Source of the DNA: Manihot esculenta
Taxonomy: Eukaryota > Streptophyta > Magnoliopsida > Malpighiales > Euphorbiaceae
Direction of reading: 5' to 3'
Assembly (NCBI RefSeq): GCF_001659605.2
Contig: NC_035169.2
Location: forward strand, 16,368,263 to 16,432,262
DNA: 64,000 bases
The notes beneath the pieces are model-generated. The model did not search any database and was not told the DNA's origin. It was given only the letters and a program-made list of their open reading frames with translations. Shown one piece after another: positions 8,992 to 18,136 of the stretch. Numbering within the stretch: position 1 is the stretch's first letter; each line of letters opens with the position of its first letter. Both the position numbers and the translations under genes were made by a program.

Positions 8992-11900
8992 GAGGAGCTG
9001 GTCAACCACGTTCGGCGGCCAAACATGCAGGCGAAACCATGCAATGTTCGGCGGCCAAACTTTTCTTTCGGAAGCCGAACCTCTAGCATTTTCGGCGGCC
9101 GAATGTCACCTTCGGCGGCCGAACCTGTGCTTTTGCCTCTTTAGCCTTTTCTTCAAAACTCAAAATCCTTTTTACTTAAAACCTTTACTTAAACCCTTAC
9201 TGGCAACTCCGACATCCCGAATTTCCACCGGACGGTGAGAATTCCGATGCCTGAACGAGCCGGGTATTACACTTATAACATTCCAAAATCTACAGATAGA
9301 AATAGAAAAACTATTAGCTTTAAATTGTAACATTCTAAAGTTAGAGTGATTAGCTTTAGGGGAGGTGCTAGCTTATCCATAGCCATTTGACACACAATTC
9401 GTTTATAGATAGAGCACTAAAAGTTGTGTTTAGAGGTCCAACTTGCATTTCATATAGAGTTATATATGTAAAGACAAAGTTAAAATAAAAATGACAAGTA
9501 ATAGTATTTTAATATCTTTAACCTATAATAATTGAATCATAGAAAGCTCAAATAAGAAAATGGACATATCTTAAAATAAAGCATCCAATGTGATAAGGAG
9601 GTCGGAATCAAGTTGCTTAAGGGTTTTCCGACATGCTAGCTTGAGGTGCTTATTAAAATTGACGTGCTTGCTTAAATGAAATGAACTTCTAAAGGTTAAA
9701 AATGTAAGTTTAGTAGGTCAATCTATGAATATTGAAAGTTTAAAAACTAAATTGAAACATGTGAAAAAGTTTAGTAGGTTAAAGTGTGAATATGAAAAGT
9801 TTAAAAGTAAATTCCAAGTTTGGCCTCCATCTTTTTCTATTTTTTCACCTAAACCTACCATTTGTCACCTAGCCATACATGAAGACATGACTAAGCATGA
9901 AAGAAAAAGGGTTGTCATCCATTTTTCTATGCTTGTTGTGGCTACACCAAAAAGAAAAGAAAATCATTTTGCTTTCTTATCTTCCATTTCCACCATATTT
10001 CACCATAAAGAAAAAAAGTTTCATCCATACAAAATCCTTTTTTAAGTGTAATAACCAGCAAAGGAGCCATAGAAAAGGAGGAAAGAAGGAGAGAAGTTAA
10101 GGTGCTTAAGTGATAAGTGATAGAAATTGAAAACTAGGTTAGGTAAACATATTCTTTCATATTTTCAATCAATTGTATGTTGTTAAATAAATTAAAACTC
10201 ATATTTTTCTTATTCTTTGTAAAGAACAAACTCAAAAGGATGGAGGTACATTAAAGGGGAAAGGCAAAGAAAAAGAGTAACTAAGGTGTACCTAAAGTTT
10301 TTGGACAGAATTGTGCAAAAGGTTTGGTGATTGTATGAAGTTCTGTTTTTCCTTTGATTTTCTCATGAATATGTAAAATTAGAGATTGGTTTTGTTTGCT
10401 AGAAATGCTCTTTTGATTGTGTGCATTTGTAATATGAATTTTGAAATGATGATTGGAAGGTTCAAGACACATAGATACAACATGGGAGCCAAAAATACAA
10501 AACTGACAGAATATGTTTCAACAGGACAGCCTGTGTTGAAAATCTCATAACTTATTGTGTAATCATTAAAATTAAGCCTAAAATGTACCAAATGAAAGCT
10601 AAGACAAAAAGCTAAAACTTTTATGAAGTGACCAAATTCTAAATCTATAGCCAATTATATGCAAATTGCTAGTGAACCTAAGCTAGTCACAGGAAATTGT
10701 GCATCCGAAATAGTATGTATCACTTAGACCATAACCAATGATTTACTCAATGAAATGAATTAAGACCAATGCCAAATGAATCCTGAAAAGTATACCTAAA
10801 ACTTTGTACAAGAAAGCTAAGCTTGAATCTGTATGAAAATGTATGCATATGATATATTTTGTTAGATTAAAAACAGATACTAAAACTGTACTGGTTAGAA
10901 CCTGATTGAGTAGCTTGCAAAGAAAAGTTCATAATTTAAGTTAGGAAGGTCAGAATTAGATGCAATATATCTTGTTAGAAAGTTAAGACATAAATACACA
11001 AATTTCATGAGAAAGGTGAGTCTAATTATGTCCATAAGATACTTAGAAATGTGATATAATCTCAGGTAGAAACAAACCTAAATCTAAATGTTGACCTAAA
11101 AGGGATTGACATGCTAGCTTTGTAGCCAAATTACGCACGTGCTAGCTTGACATGCCTGCTTTATGCACGTGCTAGCTTAATAGACTAAAACTTTACACAT
11201 ATGTTCTTGATGAAACAGTGACATGTTCGTGACTGAATATTATGTTCATGGGTGAATATGGACTATTACACACATCTGTATGCTCTTAAGGACTTTTTTT
11301 TTATCGATGTGCTTACTTATGAATAAATAGTTCAACATACTTACTTGTTTCAACATGTTATGCATCTAAATGAATAATTTTGATACTAATAAATATTTAA
11401 CATGTAAATATACATTCTTAGCCCTAGTAAACCTCAGTGGGAGTCATAGATAGAATAAAGGGTATGGCATACCATATACAGTTTAGCAGTACTGCGCCCT
11501 AATGGGCTACATGATATGATATTTTTGACACATTATGTGTCATATAGTTTCCCAGCTTTTTAGCCATACAAGCACAACATTCGGCCCCCAGGCCATACAG
11601 TTTGGCACTTTGTGCCATATAGATATAGTTTTCCCTTATCTAGCTAGATGATCCTGTGAAGAGTTTATAGGGGTTAAGATTTAATTATAAGACTTGTTAG
11701 TACCTTACAAGCATGCACACAAGATGGTTATCAAAATATAAATTATCTTACAGTTATAAAATTGCATGACTTAATTTGTCCACTTTTCACCCACTGACAC
11801 GTAAAATTTTCACTTGTCTTATTAAATGATTTTATTGTATCTATCATGAGTATTCGTACTTATATTTGAATGTATATATATTGTTATTCACCTACTGAGC

Positions 11901-12405
11901 ATAAGCTCAGCGCATTGGACTTTCCATGTCCATGTAATAGATAGAGGAAGCAACAGTCAAGAGGTCCGGTTCTGCATCAGCACGGAGACATCATAATAAC
12001 CAGTTATTCACAAGTTTTGTACAGAGGTTGTTTATGTTTGGCATGTACATTAGTAGTCTACCAAGAGTCTGAAAACGAGTGTTGAAAATACTATGAATAT
12101 AAACAAGTGTGTTTACTATTTTCAGTTATTATGTTCCATTTGTGGATTTAATAGTGTGAAATGAGTAAATATTGAGATTTTATGACTATTTTTCATAGGG
12201 ATAATTGCTAATAAACAGGGGAGACTCTTGCAGTTTCTCCATTTAAAATTGTTTTGTGAATTAACATGCATTTAAACAAACTAAAGAATAATTTATAATG
12301 TAAAAGCTAACTTAAGTCCACATATATAATTGCATATAGTATGGTATGTGGCATCCTTTACTGAGCTATTTTATAGACGCGTAAGGGGTGTTACACCCCT
12401 ACTGT

Positions 12406-12413
12406 CCTGCTGG
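12406..12413. repeat. 8-bp target duplication of the hAT MITE (CCTGCTGG)
   Basis: CCTGCTGG here matches 12885-12892 exactly. An 8-bp duplication is characteristic of the hAT superfamily. Confidence 0.92.
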
Positions 12414-12884
12414 TAGGGGTGAGCATTCGGTCGGTTCGGTTCAAAACCGAACCGAACCGAATAAACCGAAAACCGAAATTTTAGTTTTTATGAAAACCGA
12501 ACCGAACCGATTTTGGTCAGAAATCGAATCGAACCGAACCGGTCTGATTCGGTTTGGTTCGGTTCGGTTTGATCGGTTTCGATTTTTAATATTTTTTTAT
12601 TTTTTTACTCTTTATTTTTAGTATTTTAAAATTTAATTAAAATATTTTAATTTTAATATAATTTAATTTCTCTAGATTATTGAAAAAATATATTATTATA
12701 CCTAATCGGTTCGGTTCGATTTTTTCGGTTTTTTTCTGATCAAAACCGAACCAAACCGAAATAACCGGAATTTCTGAAATTTAAAACCGAACCGAACCGA
12801 AATGTATAAAAAACCGAACCAAATTTTCAAATCGGTTCGGTTCGGTCGGTTTTTTCGGTTTGAACCGGATTCTGCTCAGCCCTA
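12414..12884. mobile_element. hAT-type MITE, 471 bp, rich in GGTTCG/CGAACC
   Basis: The ends TAGGGGTGAGCA and TGCTCAGCCCTA are 12-bp inverted repeats with one mismatch, flanked by 8-bp duplications (CCTGCTGG). Both sub-terminal regions are packed with short repeats of GGTTCGGTTCGG or its complement CCGAACCGAACC, around an AT-rich centre at about 12590-12700. There is no transposase; the 77-codon frame at 12388-12621 is repeat-derived. It would need a hAT transposase in trans. It inserted into the copia fragment. Confidence 0.93.
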
Positions 12885-13962
12885 CCTGCTGGCCAATAGA
12901 GATCAGATTTTTCTTCAAGTAAGGAATATACCTGATATCCTGCAGCTTCCACTTACCTCCACCTGAGGTCTAGATACACACATATACTTTATTATTAGCA
13001 AGATACACATTTCTATGATTTTCAAACATAAAATTATAGAATAATTATCTGCTCAGAGAAGAGTGGAATGATGCACCCGAATCAAGTATCCATGAGTCAA
13101 CTGGACTGTCCACACTAAGAATTAAAGTGTTACCAATGTCATCTATAGAATATACAAAATCATCATCTTCATGGGACTTTTTTTTTTTTCCTTTCTTCTT
13201 CTTAGGTTTAGGGCAATCCTTCTTGAAGTGTCCCTTTTCACTATAGCCTCAACAAACAACCTCATTTCTGCCCTGAGATTTTCGTTGCCCCTTTGACTTT
13301 AATCGACCATGTTTACTATGGCCTCCTATCTACTTACTTCTAAACCTACCCTCAACACTGAGTGCGTTATCAGAAGAATCTCCAATTTCCTTTTTGTGAG
13401 TGCTTTTGCTCATGACAACATCTTGGACTTTCTCAAACTTTAACTTCTCAGTCCCACGTAAACTGCTAATTGCAGAAACAACAACATTCCACGACTTAGG
13501 TAGAGAGGACATCAAAATTAAGGCTTTAATCTCATCATCAAAATTAATCTTCACAGAGTTTAATTGACTGATAATTATATGATCTGTGACAAGTCTACTT
13601 TCAGACATCTCCAAATTAAACAAATGATACATCAAATATACCTTGCTAATAGCCGACGGTTTCTCATACATGTTCGCTAGAGCCTCCAACTATCCTATAA
13701 TCGTTGTCTCCTTAACGATATTAAAGGAAATATTTCTCACCTACGTTAAACGGATCTACCCTAATGCCTTCTGATCTTTCAAATCCCAAACCTCCTATTT
13801 CATAGTTTTTAGCTTCTTCCCTGACAAAGGTTCATGGAGGTTATTCTAATAAAGATAATCTTCGATCTGCATCTTCTAAAAACTAAAATTGATTCCATCG
13901 AACTTATCAATCCGAACCTTCGAGCTTTCCATCTTTTCATATTGTTGTGACACGAACCAAGA

Positions 13963-13974
13963 GCTTTGATACCA
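13963..13974 (-). promoter_or_regulatory. Primer-binding site of the copia element
   Basis: The minus strand reads TGGTATCAAAGC, one base from the initiator-Met complement TGGTATCAGAGC, two bases from the LTR border at 13977. Confidence 0.8.
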
Positions 13975-13976
13975 AT

Positions 13977-14213
13977 TGTTAAGAATCAAGCAATCACACA
14001 ATCAAAGAATAAGCACGAAAAAAATAAATAACACACAAATTTAACGTGGTTCACCAATTTGGCTATGCCCACGGTGGCTACGATTTTCTTATTTCTCTAT
14101 GTATTTTTTAACAAGATATATTAGGAGACTATTACATATTTATATGTCTAGAGAAAATATAAAAGACAAAATAGTCCTAAAAAATATTACATAGTTAGAT
14201 CTGTGACCGTGGG
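13977..14213 (-). repeat. 5' LTR of the copia element (left part, before insertion of C)
   Basis: On the plus strand it begins TGTTAAGAATC next to the PBS and is cut at 14213 by chromovirus C, whose target duplication GTGGG is its last five bases. The remaining few bases are probably 59821-59832. Confidence 0.7.
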
Positions 14214-14560
14214 TGTAATACCTGGCTAGACTCCGATATCGGAATTCCTACCGTCCGGTGGAATCTCGGATATTGGAACCCTCTAGAAGGGTAAAATCAT
14301 ATTTTTATAAAATGTTTTCATGTATTTTATGGTTTTAAGTAAGAAAGAAATTGAGTTTTTAATGAAAATGACCATTGAGCAAAATCTAGGTTCGGCCACC
14401 GAACATGGTGGAGTTTTGGAGTCACCTTTGGCTTCCAAAGATGGTCTGGCCAGCCACCTATAAAAAGCCCCATGTCCGAAAATGGGCGAGTTTTCTCCTT
14501 CATTTTCGGGCAAAGGTGAGTTCATACCCTCCCATGGTTGGTTTTGAGGTTTTCCTTCCC
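14214..14560 (+). repeat. 5' LTR remnant of chromovirus C
   Basis: It matches the start of C's 3' LTR (33603 onward and 36118 onward), including the TATA-like CTATAAAAAG at 14458-14467. Compared with C's 3' LTR it lacks a segment holding one TTCGGCCGCC copy near 14395. Homology stops at about 14558-14560 (after GGTTTTCCTTC), where sequence switches to reverse-oriented LTR F. Confidence 0.85.
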
Positions 14561-15255
14561 ATGAGCTAAACATGCATTCTACCCCATAGATCGACTTAAA
14601 ACTCACTTAAAACATGCAATGAGCTTAAGATCGGCTCTTACCTGGTGGAGATCGAGAGAGAGACGACCTAAACTCGGAGATGGGAGGGGTTGAGTTTCCT
14701 TGAACCTCACAGCTCCAAAACTTTGCTCAAAACTTGAAAATCTTCAAAACAAAGTAAAAACTCATGAAAATCGTGAAAGATTTGAAGGAAAGAACTCAAG
14801 ATCGGTGAGGGGCGGCGGAGAGCTCACCTTGGCCGAAAATGGGGAAAAAGCTCGCCCGTTTTCGGCTAAGGGACCCTTTTATAGTGGCTGGCCAGGCCAC
14901 GTTCGGGGGCCGAACGTGCCTCCGCATGCATGCCATGTTCGACGGCCGAACCTGGACTTCCCTCACTTATGCCTTCGGGGGCCTAAGGCACACCCGAAAT
15001 GCATGCATGTTCGGACTGGGTTTTCCTCCAAGGTTGTTTTTAAGCAAAAACTCATTTCCTTTCATGTTTAAAACATAATGTAATACCCAGCTAGACTCCG
15101 GTATCGGAATTCCAACCGTTCGGTGGAATCTCGGATGTCGAAGACCTCTAGAAGGGTAAAATCATGTTTTCACAAATGTTTTCATGTTTTAATGATTTTT
15201 TAAGTAAGAATGAATTTGAGTTTTTAAATGAAAAAGGCCATGGAACCTTTACCAG

Positions 15256-15425
15256 GTTCGGCCGCCGAAAAATCATGTTCGGCCGCCGAACGTGGATAGG
15301 TTTTGGGAGCACTTTTGGCCTCCGAAAGTTTTGTTTGAGAGAAACCAGGTTCGGCCGCCGAACCTCATGTTCGGCCGCCAAACATGCATGAGATGTGGGG
15401 GCACGTTCGGCCCCCGAACGTGAAC
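15256..15425. repeat. Upstream TTCGGCCGCCGAA cluster in the D 5' LTR
   Basis: Five or more copies or variants (TTCGGCCGCCGAA, TTCGGCCGCCAA, TTCGGCCCCCGAA) lie immediately upstream of the TATA box. The cluster is duplicated in the 3' LTR at about 25040-25205. Confidence 0.88.
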
Positions 15426-15436
15426 TGGCCAGCCCC

Positions 15437-15444
15437 TATATAAG
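15437..15444 (+). promoter_or_regulatory. TATA box of the D 5' LTR
   Basis: TATATAAG lies in the context GCCCCTATATAAGAGC. Counterparts at the same LTR position exist in C (TATAAAAA), L (TATAAATG), I (TATAAAGA), K and A. It is the likely transcript start region. Confidence 0.7.
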
Positions 15445-15956
15445 AGCTCCATGGCCGAAACGGGTGAGTTTTCTCCCCATTTTCGGCCACGGTGAGTTCT
15501 TGCTCCTCCATGGTTCATTTTTGATGATTTTCGCTCAATCTTTCATGTTTTAACAAGGTTTATGTCGTTTTGAAGAGATTTGAGCAAGTTTTGGAGCTTT
15601 GAGGTTCAAGAACTCAAAATCTCCCACCTCCGAGTTTAGGACGTCTCCCTCTCGATCTTCAAGAGGTAAGAGCCGATCTTAAGCTCATTTTATGTTTAAA
15701 GTAAGTTTTATGTAAGATCTATGGGGTAGAATGCATGTTTAGCTCATAGTTAGGTTTTTGAGTTAATGTTATGTTTTGAGCAATGAGGCTTGGATTGTGT
15801 TGTTGTTGTGTGTTGTAGTTGGGGTTTTAGGTAGTTTGAAACCCCTAGGAGCCAATGTATGTATATTTGCATGATTTGGTGAGTTATATGCATGTTGGAT
15901 TGGATGGGAGAAGATTTTGTGCAAAGGGAGCCAAGTTTCTGCCCTTTGGCAGAAAC

Positions 15957-16150
15957 CAGGTTCGGCAGCCGAAGGAACTTTCGGCCGCCGAACATGGCTT
16001 GGGAGGCAGGCCTTTCGGCTGCCGAAGTTGCCCCAGAAAAGAGACTTTCATCTCTGTCTGGGACTTTCCGCCGCCGAAGGTGCCGCCGAACTTGCCTGGG
16101 TTTCGGCTCTGGAGGGACTTTCGGCCGCCGAATGTGCCGTCGAACCTGCC
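15957..16150. repeat. Downstream TTCGGCCGCCGAA cluster in the D 5' LTR
   Basis: Copies include TTCGGCAGCCGAA, TTCGGCCGCCGAA, TTCGGCTGCCGAA and half-motifs GCCGCCGAA. It would lie inside the possible leader intron. The 3' LTR copy is near 25740-25935. Confidence 0.85.
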
Positions 16151-16534
16151 CTGTCCAGCCTTCTTTTGCATGATTGTTTTGAGGTATTTTAGGGGGTTTT
16201 TAGGGAGTAGTTTAGAGTTATGTTCATGTATGTTTGGTCCCTCATTTGAGTCCACCTGTGTAGGTTCGGACCCAAGGAACCGAGGACCCCAGCAGTGAGT
16301 CAGTCACTTCAGAGTCAGTAGAGCTTCAGCCAGATGTGAGTGGAATAACTCTTATGCTTTTAAGTAAATAAATCAGTTTTAGCATGATTCACGCATCATG
16401 AATGCCATGAAATATAATAGGATGTTTGCATTAGACTCACGAATATGTTGCATTGCATAATATGTTTGATGATGTGGATGAATGTTGAATGATCCTTTAG
16501 TCCCCCTATGCTATGATGATGATGATACAGTACG

Positions 16535-16650
16535 GAAGACCAGTGAGGCCCATTCTTTACCCCTGGCACAGTTGGATTATGATATGTTATGTTATGTTAT
16601 GTAAGAGAAAGACCAGTGAGGCCCATTCTACGCCCCTGGCACAGTTGGAC
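16535..16650 (+). repeat. Two-unit tandem array in the D 5' LTR
   Basis: Units contain GACCAGTGAGGCCCATTC and CCCCTGGCAC, so CCAG and CTGG form an inverted repeat. The 3' LTR has three units at about 26333-26481. Confidence 0.85.
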
Positions 16651-17247
16651 TATGTAGGGGACTATTGGTGACAAATTCATCCTTGATGTGATTAGCTGTG
16701 GTGTGATGCATTTCATGTTATCATATGTTTTAAATGTTTTACTATTCTGCTCACTGGGCTCTTGTAGCTCACCCCTCTCCCTTAATCCCCAGGCTTGCAG
16801 GTACAGGGTAGTCCAGGAGGTCAGTAAGAGTAATGAAGTCTTATGTTGTAATAGATAGATAGTGGACATGGTAAAATTGTATAATGATATTGAGGTTTAG
16901 AAGTGTGCTTGACCATAGTTCATTGTAATCCCTTGTTGATACATGATCTTAATGTCTATTGATGTTTATGTTTAACCAACTCAACTTATGATGTATCGCC
17001 CATTGGGGCATTGATGAGATCCCACAGAGGGGTCAAGTTTATGATTATGGCTATGTTTAGTGCATGCACAGGTTGAGTTTGGTGTATGTTGAAAAGGAAA
17101 AGTTTTAATTTTTATGTATGTTGTTGATCATGTATGGGATTATACAGGTTCACAGGTTACATGTCAGGCTTGCTACGGGTCCCGGCGGCCTTAAGCCGAT
17201 CTGGATCCTAGCGTCGGTAGCGGTCCGATTTTCGGGTCGTTACAGAG

Positions 17248-17259
17248 TGGTATCATAGC
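17248..17259 (+). promoter_or_regulatory. Primer-binding site of chromovirus D
   Basis: TGGTATCATAGC lies three bases after the 5' LTR and has one mismatch to the initiator-Met complement TGGTATCAGAGC. Confidence 0.9.
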
Positions 17260-18136
17260 CCTAGGTTCATATGGTCGGACCTAGAGTGTCGGGCTCATAG
17301 ATGTTATAGAAGGTCAAGCACAATAGGAAGATCATGTCCACTAGGATAGGATGTGGAGTCCTGTCTTGTTTGATGATGTGAAATGCCATGACTTTATGCA
17401 TGTGCATTAATGACATGCTATGCTATGTGATGTATGTAATGAGGGTTCATGTGTGCCCACATGAACCATATGATGCTAATGCTTGCTTGATGTGTGTTGT
17501 TTTTCAGAAAACAGGATGAGAGGAACTCGTCGATCAGCAAGATTGACTAGAGTGCCACCTGAGGATGAGGGCACAAGCGCCCGTCCTCCAGCATTGCCTA
17601 GGGCAATGTCTAGTAGATCTAGCAGGGAAAGAGCAGTGAGAGACCCTAGAAGGTCTCTGGATCTGGGTAGAAGCAGGTCAGTGAGGGGAACAGTTCAGGG
17701 AGGATTGTCAGAGGACGTGGGGGATGATATGGACGTAGAGCAGAGGAGGGATGGCAGTTTGGGGGTCAGTATGTTAGAAGAGGGAATGGGAGAGTCCCAA
17801 GGAGGCACTCAGGCCTCGGGATTTGTTCAGCCACCCCACTACCCACACTTCTCACAAAATCCCGGGTATTCGATGGGAGGTACATCGGATTACCCTAACT
17901 TCAGTCCTTATCCCACACAGATGCCATACCCACCTTACTACCCACCATACTCACAGTACCCAATGTATCCACCCCCACCTTACTATCCAAATCCAGCTAA
18001 CCCTACCTCAGAAAATGTTGCCCCACCTCCACCACCTACAGAACCAGCAGCCCCAGTTACTCAACCTACTAGATCTAGCTCAGCCAGTGGGAGCAAGGTC
18101 AAGATGACCGACTACATGAAGTTGGGTGTTCCTCAG

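Larger units (their letters stand above)
2028..9271 (-). mobile_element. Non-autonomous LTR retrotransposon A, complete, 7.24 kb
   Basis: The element has two 2,821-bp LTRs (2028-4848 and 6451-9271) that are offset by exactly 4,423 bp and look identical wherever I compared them. Flanking duplications CTTAT lie at 2023-2027 and 9272-9276. The primer-binding site (6437-6448) is next to the right LTR and the polypurine tract (4849-4861) next to the left one, so it is transcribed on the minus strand. The 1.6-kb interior encodes only a gag-like protein with a zinc knuckle; protease, RT, RNase H and integrase are absent. It must rely on proteins made by an autonomous relative, plausibly a Tekay-type chromovirus like D or L, with which it shares PBS, PPT hairpin and gag C-terminus. 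Identical LTRs point to a very recent insertion. Confidence 0.95.
6451..9271 (-). repeat. 5' LTR of element A
   Basis: 2,821 bp, same length as the 3' LTR, with every repeat and frame displaced by exactly 4,423 bp. The tandem array lies at 7373-7713, the motif clusters at 8199-8480 and 9011-9127, and the TATA-like box at 8984-8991. The right target duplication CTTAT follows at 9272-9276. Confidence 0.95.
2025..12395 (+). mobile_element. Solo LTR M (Ty3/gypsy, chromovirus-like), split by element A
   Basis: The LTR consists of its first three bases (2025-2027, TAT), then element A with its target duplication, then 9277-12395; its own length is about 3,122 bp. The terminus TATAAC is a one-base variant of TGTAAC and pairs with the end GTTACA. 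The flanks carry the duplication CCCCT (2020-2024, 12396-12400). No internal domain, PBS or PPT is present, so it is a solo LTR. At 11880-11990 the motif ACTGAGCATAAGCTCA and the following text parallel the 3' part of the other chromovirus LTRs here, which sets the plus orientation. The frames inside it (for example 9725-10045 and 10379-10654) match nothing I recognise. Confidence 0.8.
12401..13932 (-). pseudogene. Ty1/copia gag plus start of pol, decayed, interrupted by the MITE
   Basis: From the ATG at 13930-13932 the minus strand reads MESSKVRIDKFDGINFSF followed by a copia gag. The clear middle part is at 13330-13689 (LANMYEKPSAISKVYLMYHL, then LPKSWNVVVSAISS), with NALSVEGR just before the knuckle. 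The CCHC knuckle keeps GHFKKDC, but an early position is a stop. Further on the protease motif region (WILDSGASFH) and LISIGQQD can be read with interruptions. In the first 80 codons every stop is TAG where Trp or Gln is expected (for example FSF-stop-KMQIEDYLY-stop-NN). The MITE at 12414-12884 splits it and M cuts it at 12400. The reading continues at 1995-2019. Confidence 0.8.
15079..17244 (+). repeat. 5' LTR of chromovirus D
   Basis: It runs from TGTAATACCC to GGGTCGTTACA. In order it contains motif cluster 1 (15256-15425), a TATA box (15437-15444), a donor-like AAGAG/GTAAGAG at 15665/15666, motif cluster 2 (15957-16150), a two-unit array (16535-16650), the conserved segment around GCTCACTGGGCTC (16748 onward), and the U5 end. 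Overlapping frames at 15855-16298 are repeat by-products. Confidence 0.93.
15666..17507 (+). other. Possible leader intron of chromovirus D
   Basis: The donor-like CTTCAAGAG/GTAAGAG at 15665/15666 and the acceptor-like GTTGTTTTTCAG ending at 17507, nine bases before the gag ATG, would define an 1,842-nt intron. It spans the LTR end and PBS. Other acceptor-like sites (CCACCTGTGTAG near 16263, CTTGCAG near 16800) could give shorter products. This is motif-based inference. Confidence 0.4.

Noticed and set aside
10281..10654. Minus-strand frames of 63 and 91 codons in solo LTR M
   Set aside because: They are short, AT-rich, inside an LTR, and resemble no known protein.
9326..12395. Alternative LTR start for M at TGTAACATTC near 9326
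   Set aside because: The flanking TAAAT does not match CCCCT after the right end, whereas the 2025 start gives matching CCCCT duplications and restores the copia reading.
17823..18107. Histidine/threonine-rich frame overlapping gag (also 48452-48733 and 55480-55833)
   Set aside because: It is the +1 shadow of the proline/tyrosine-rich gag N-terminus, present only because the codons there are CCA- and TAC-rich.
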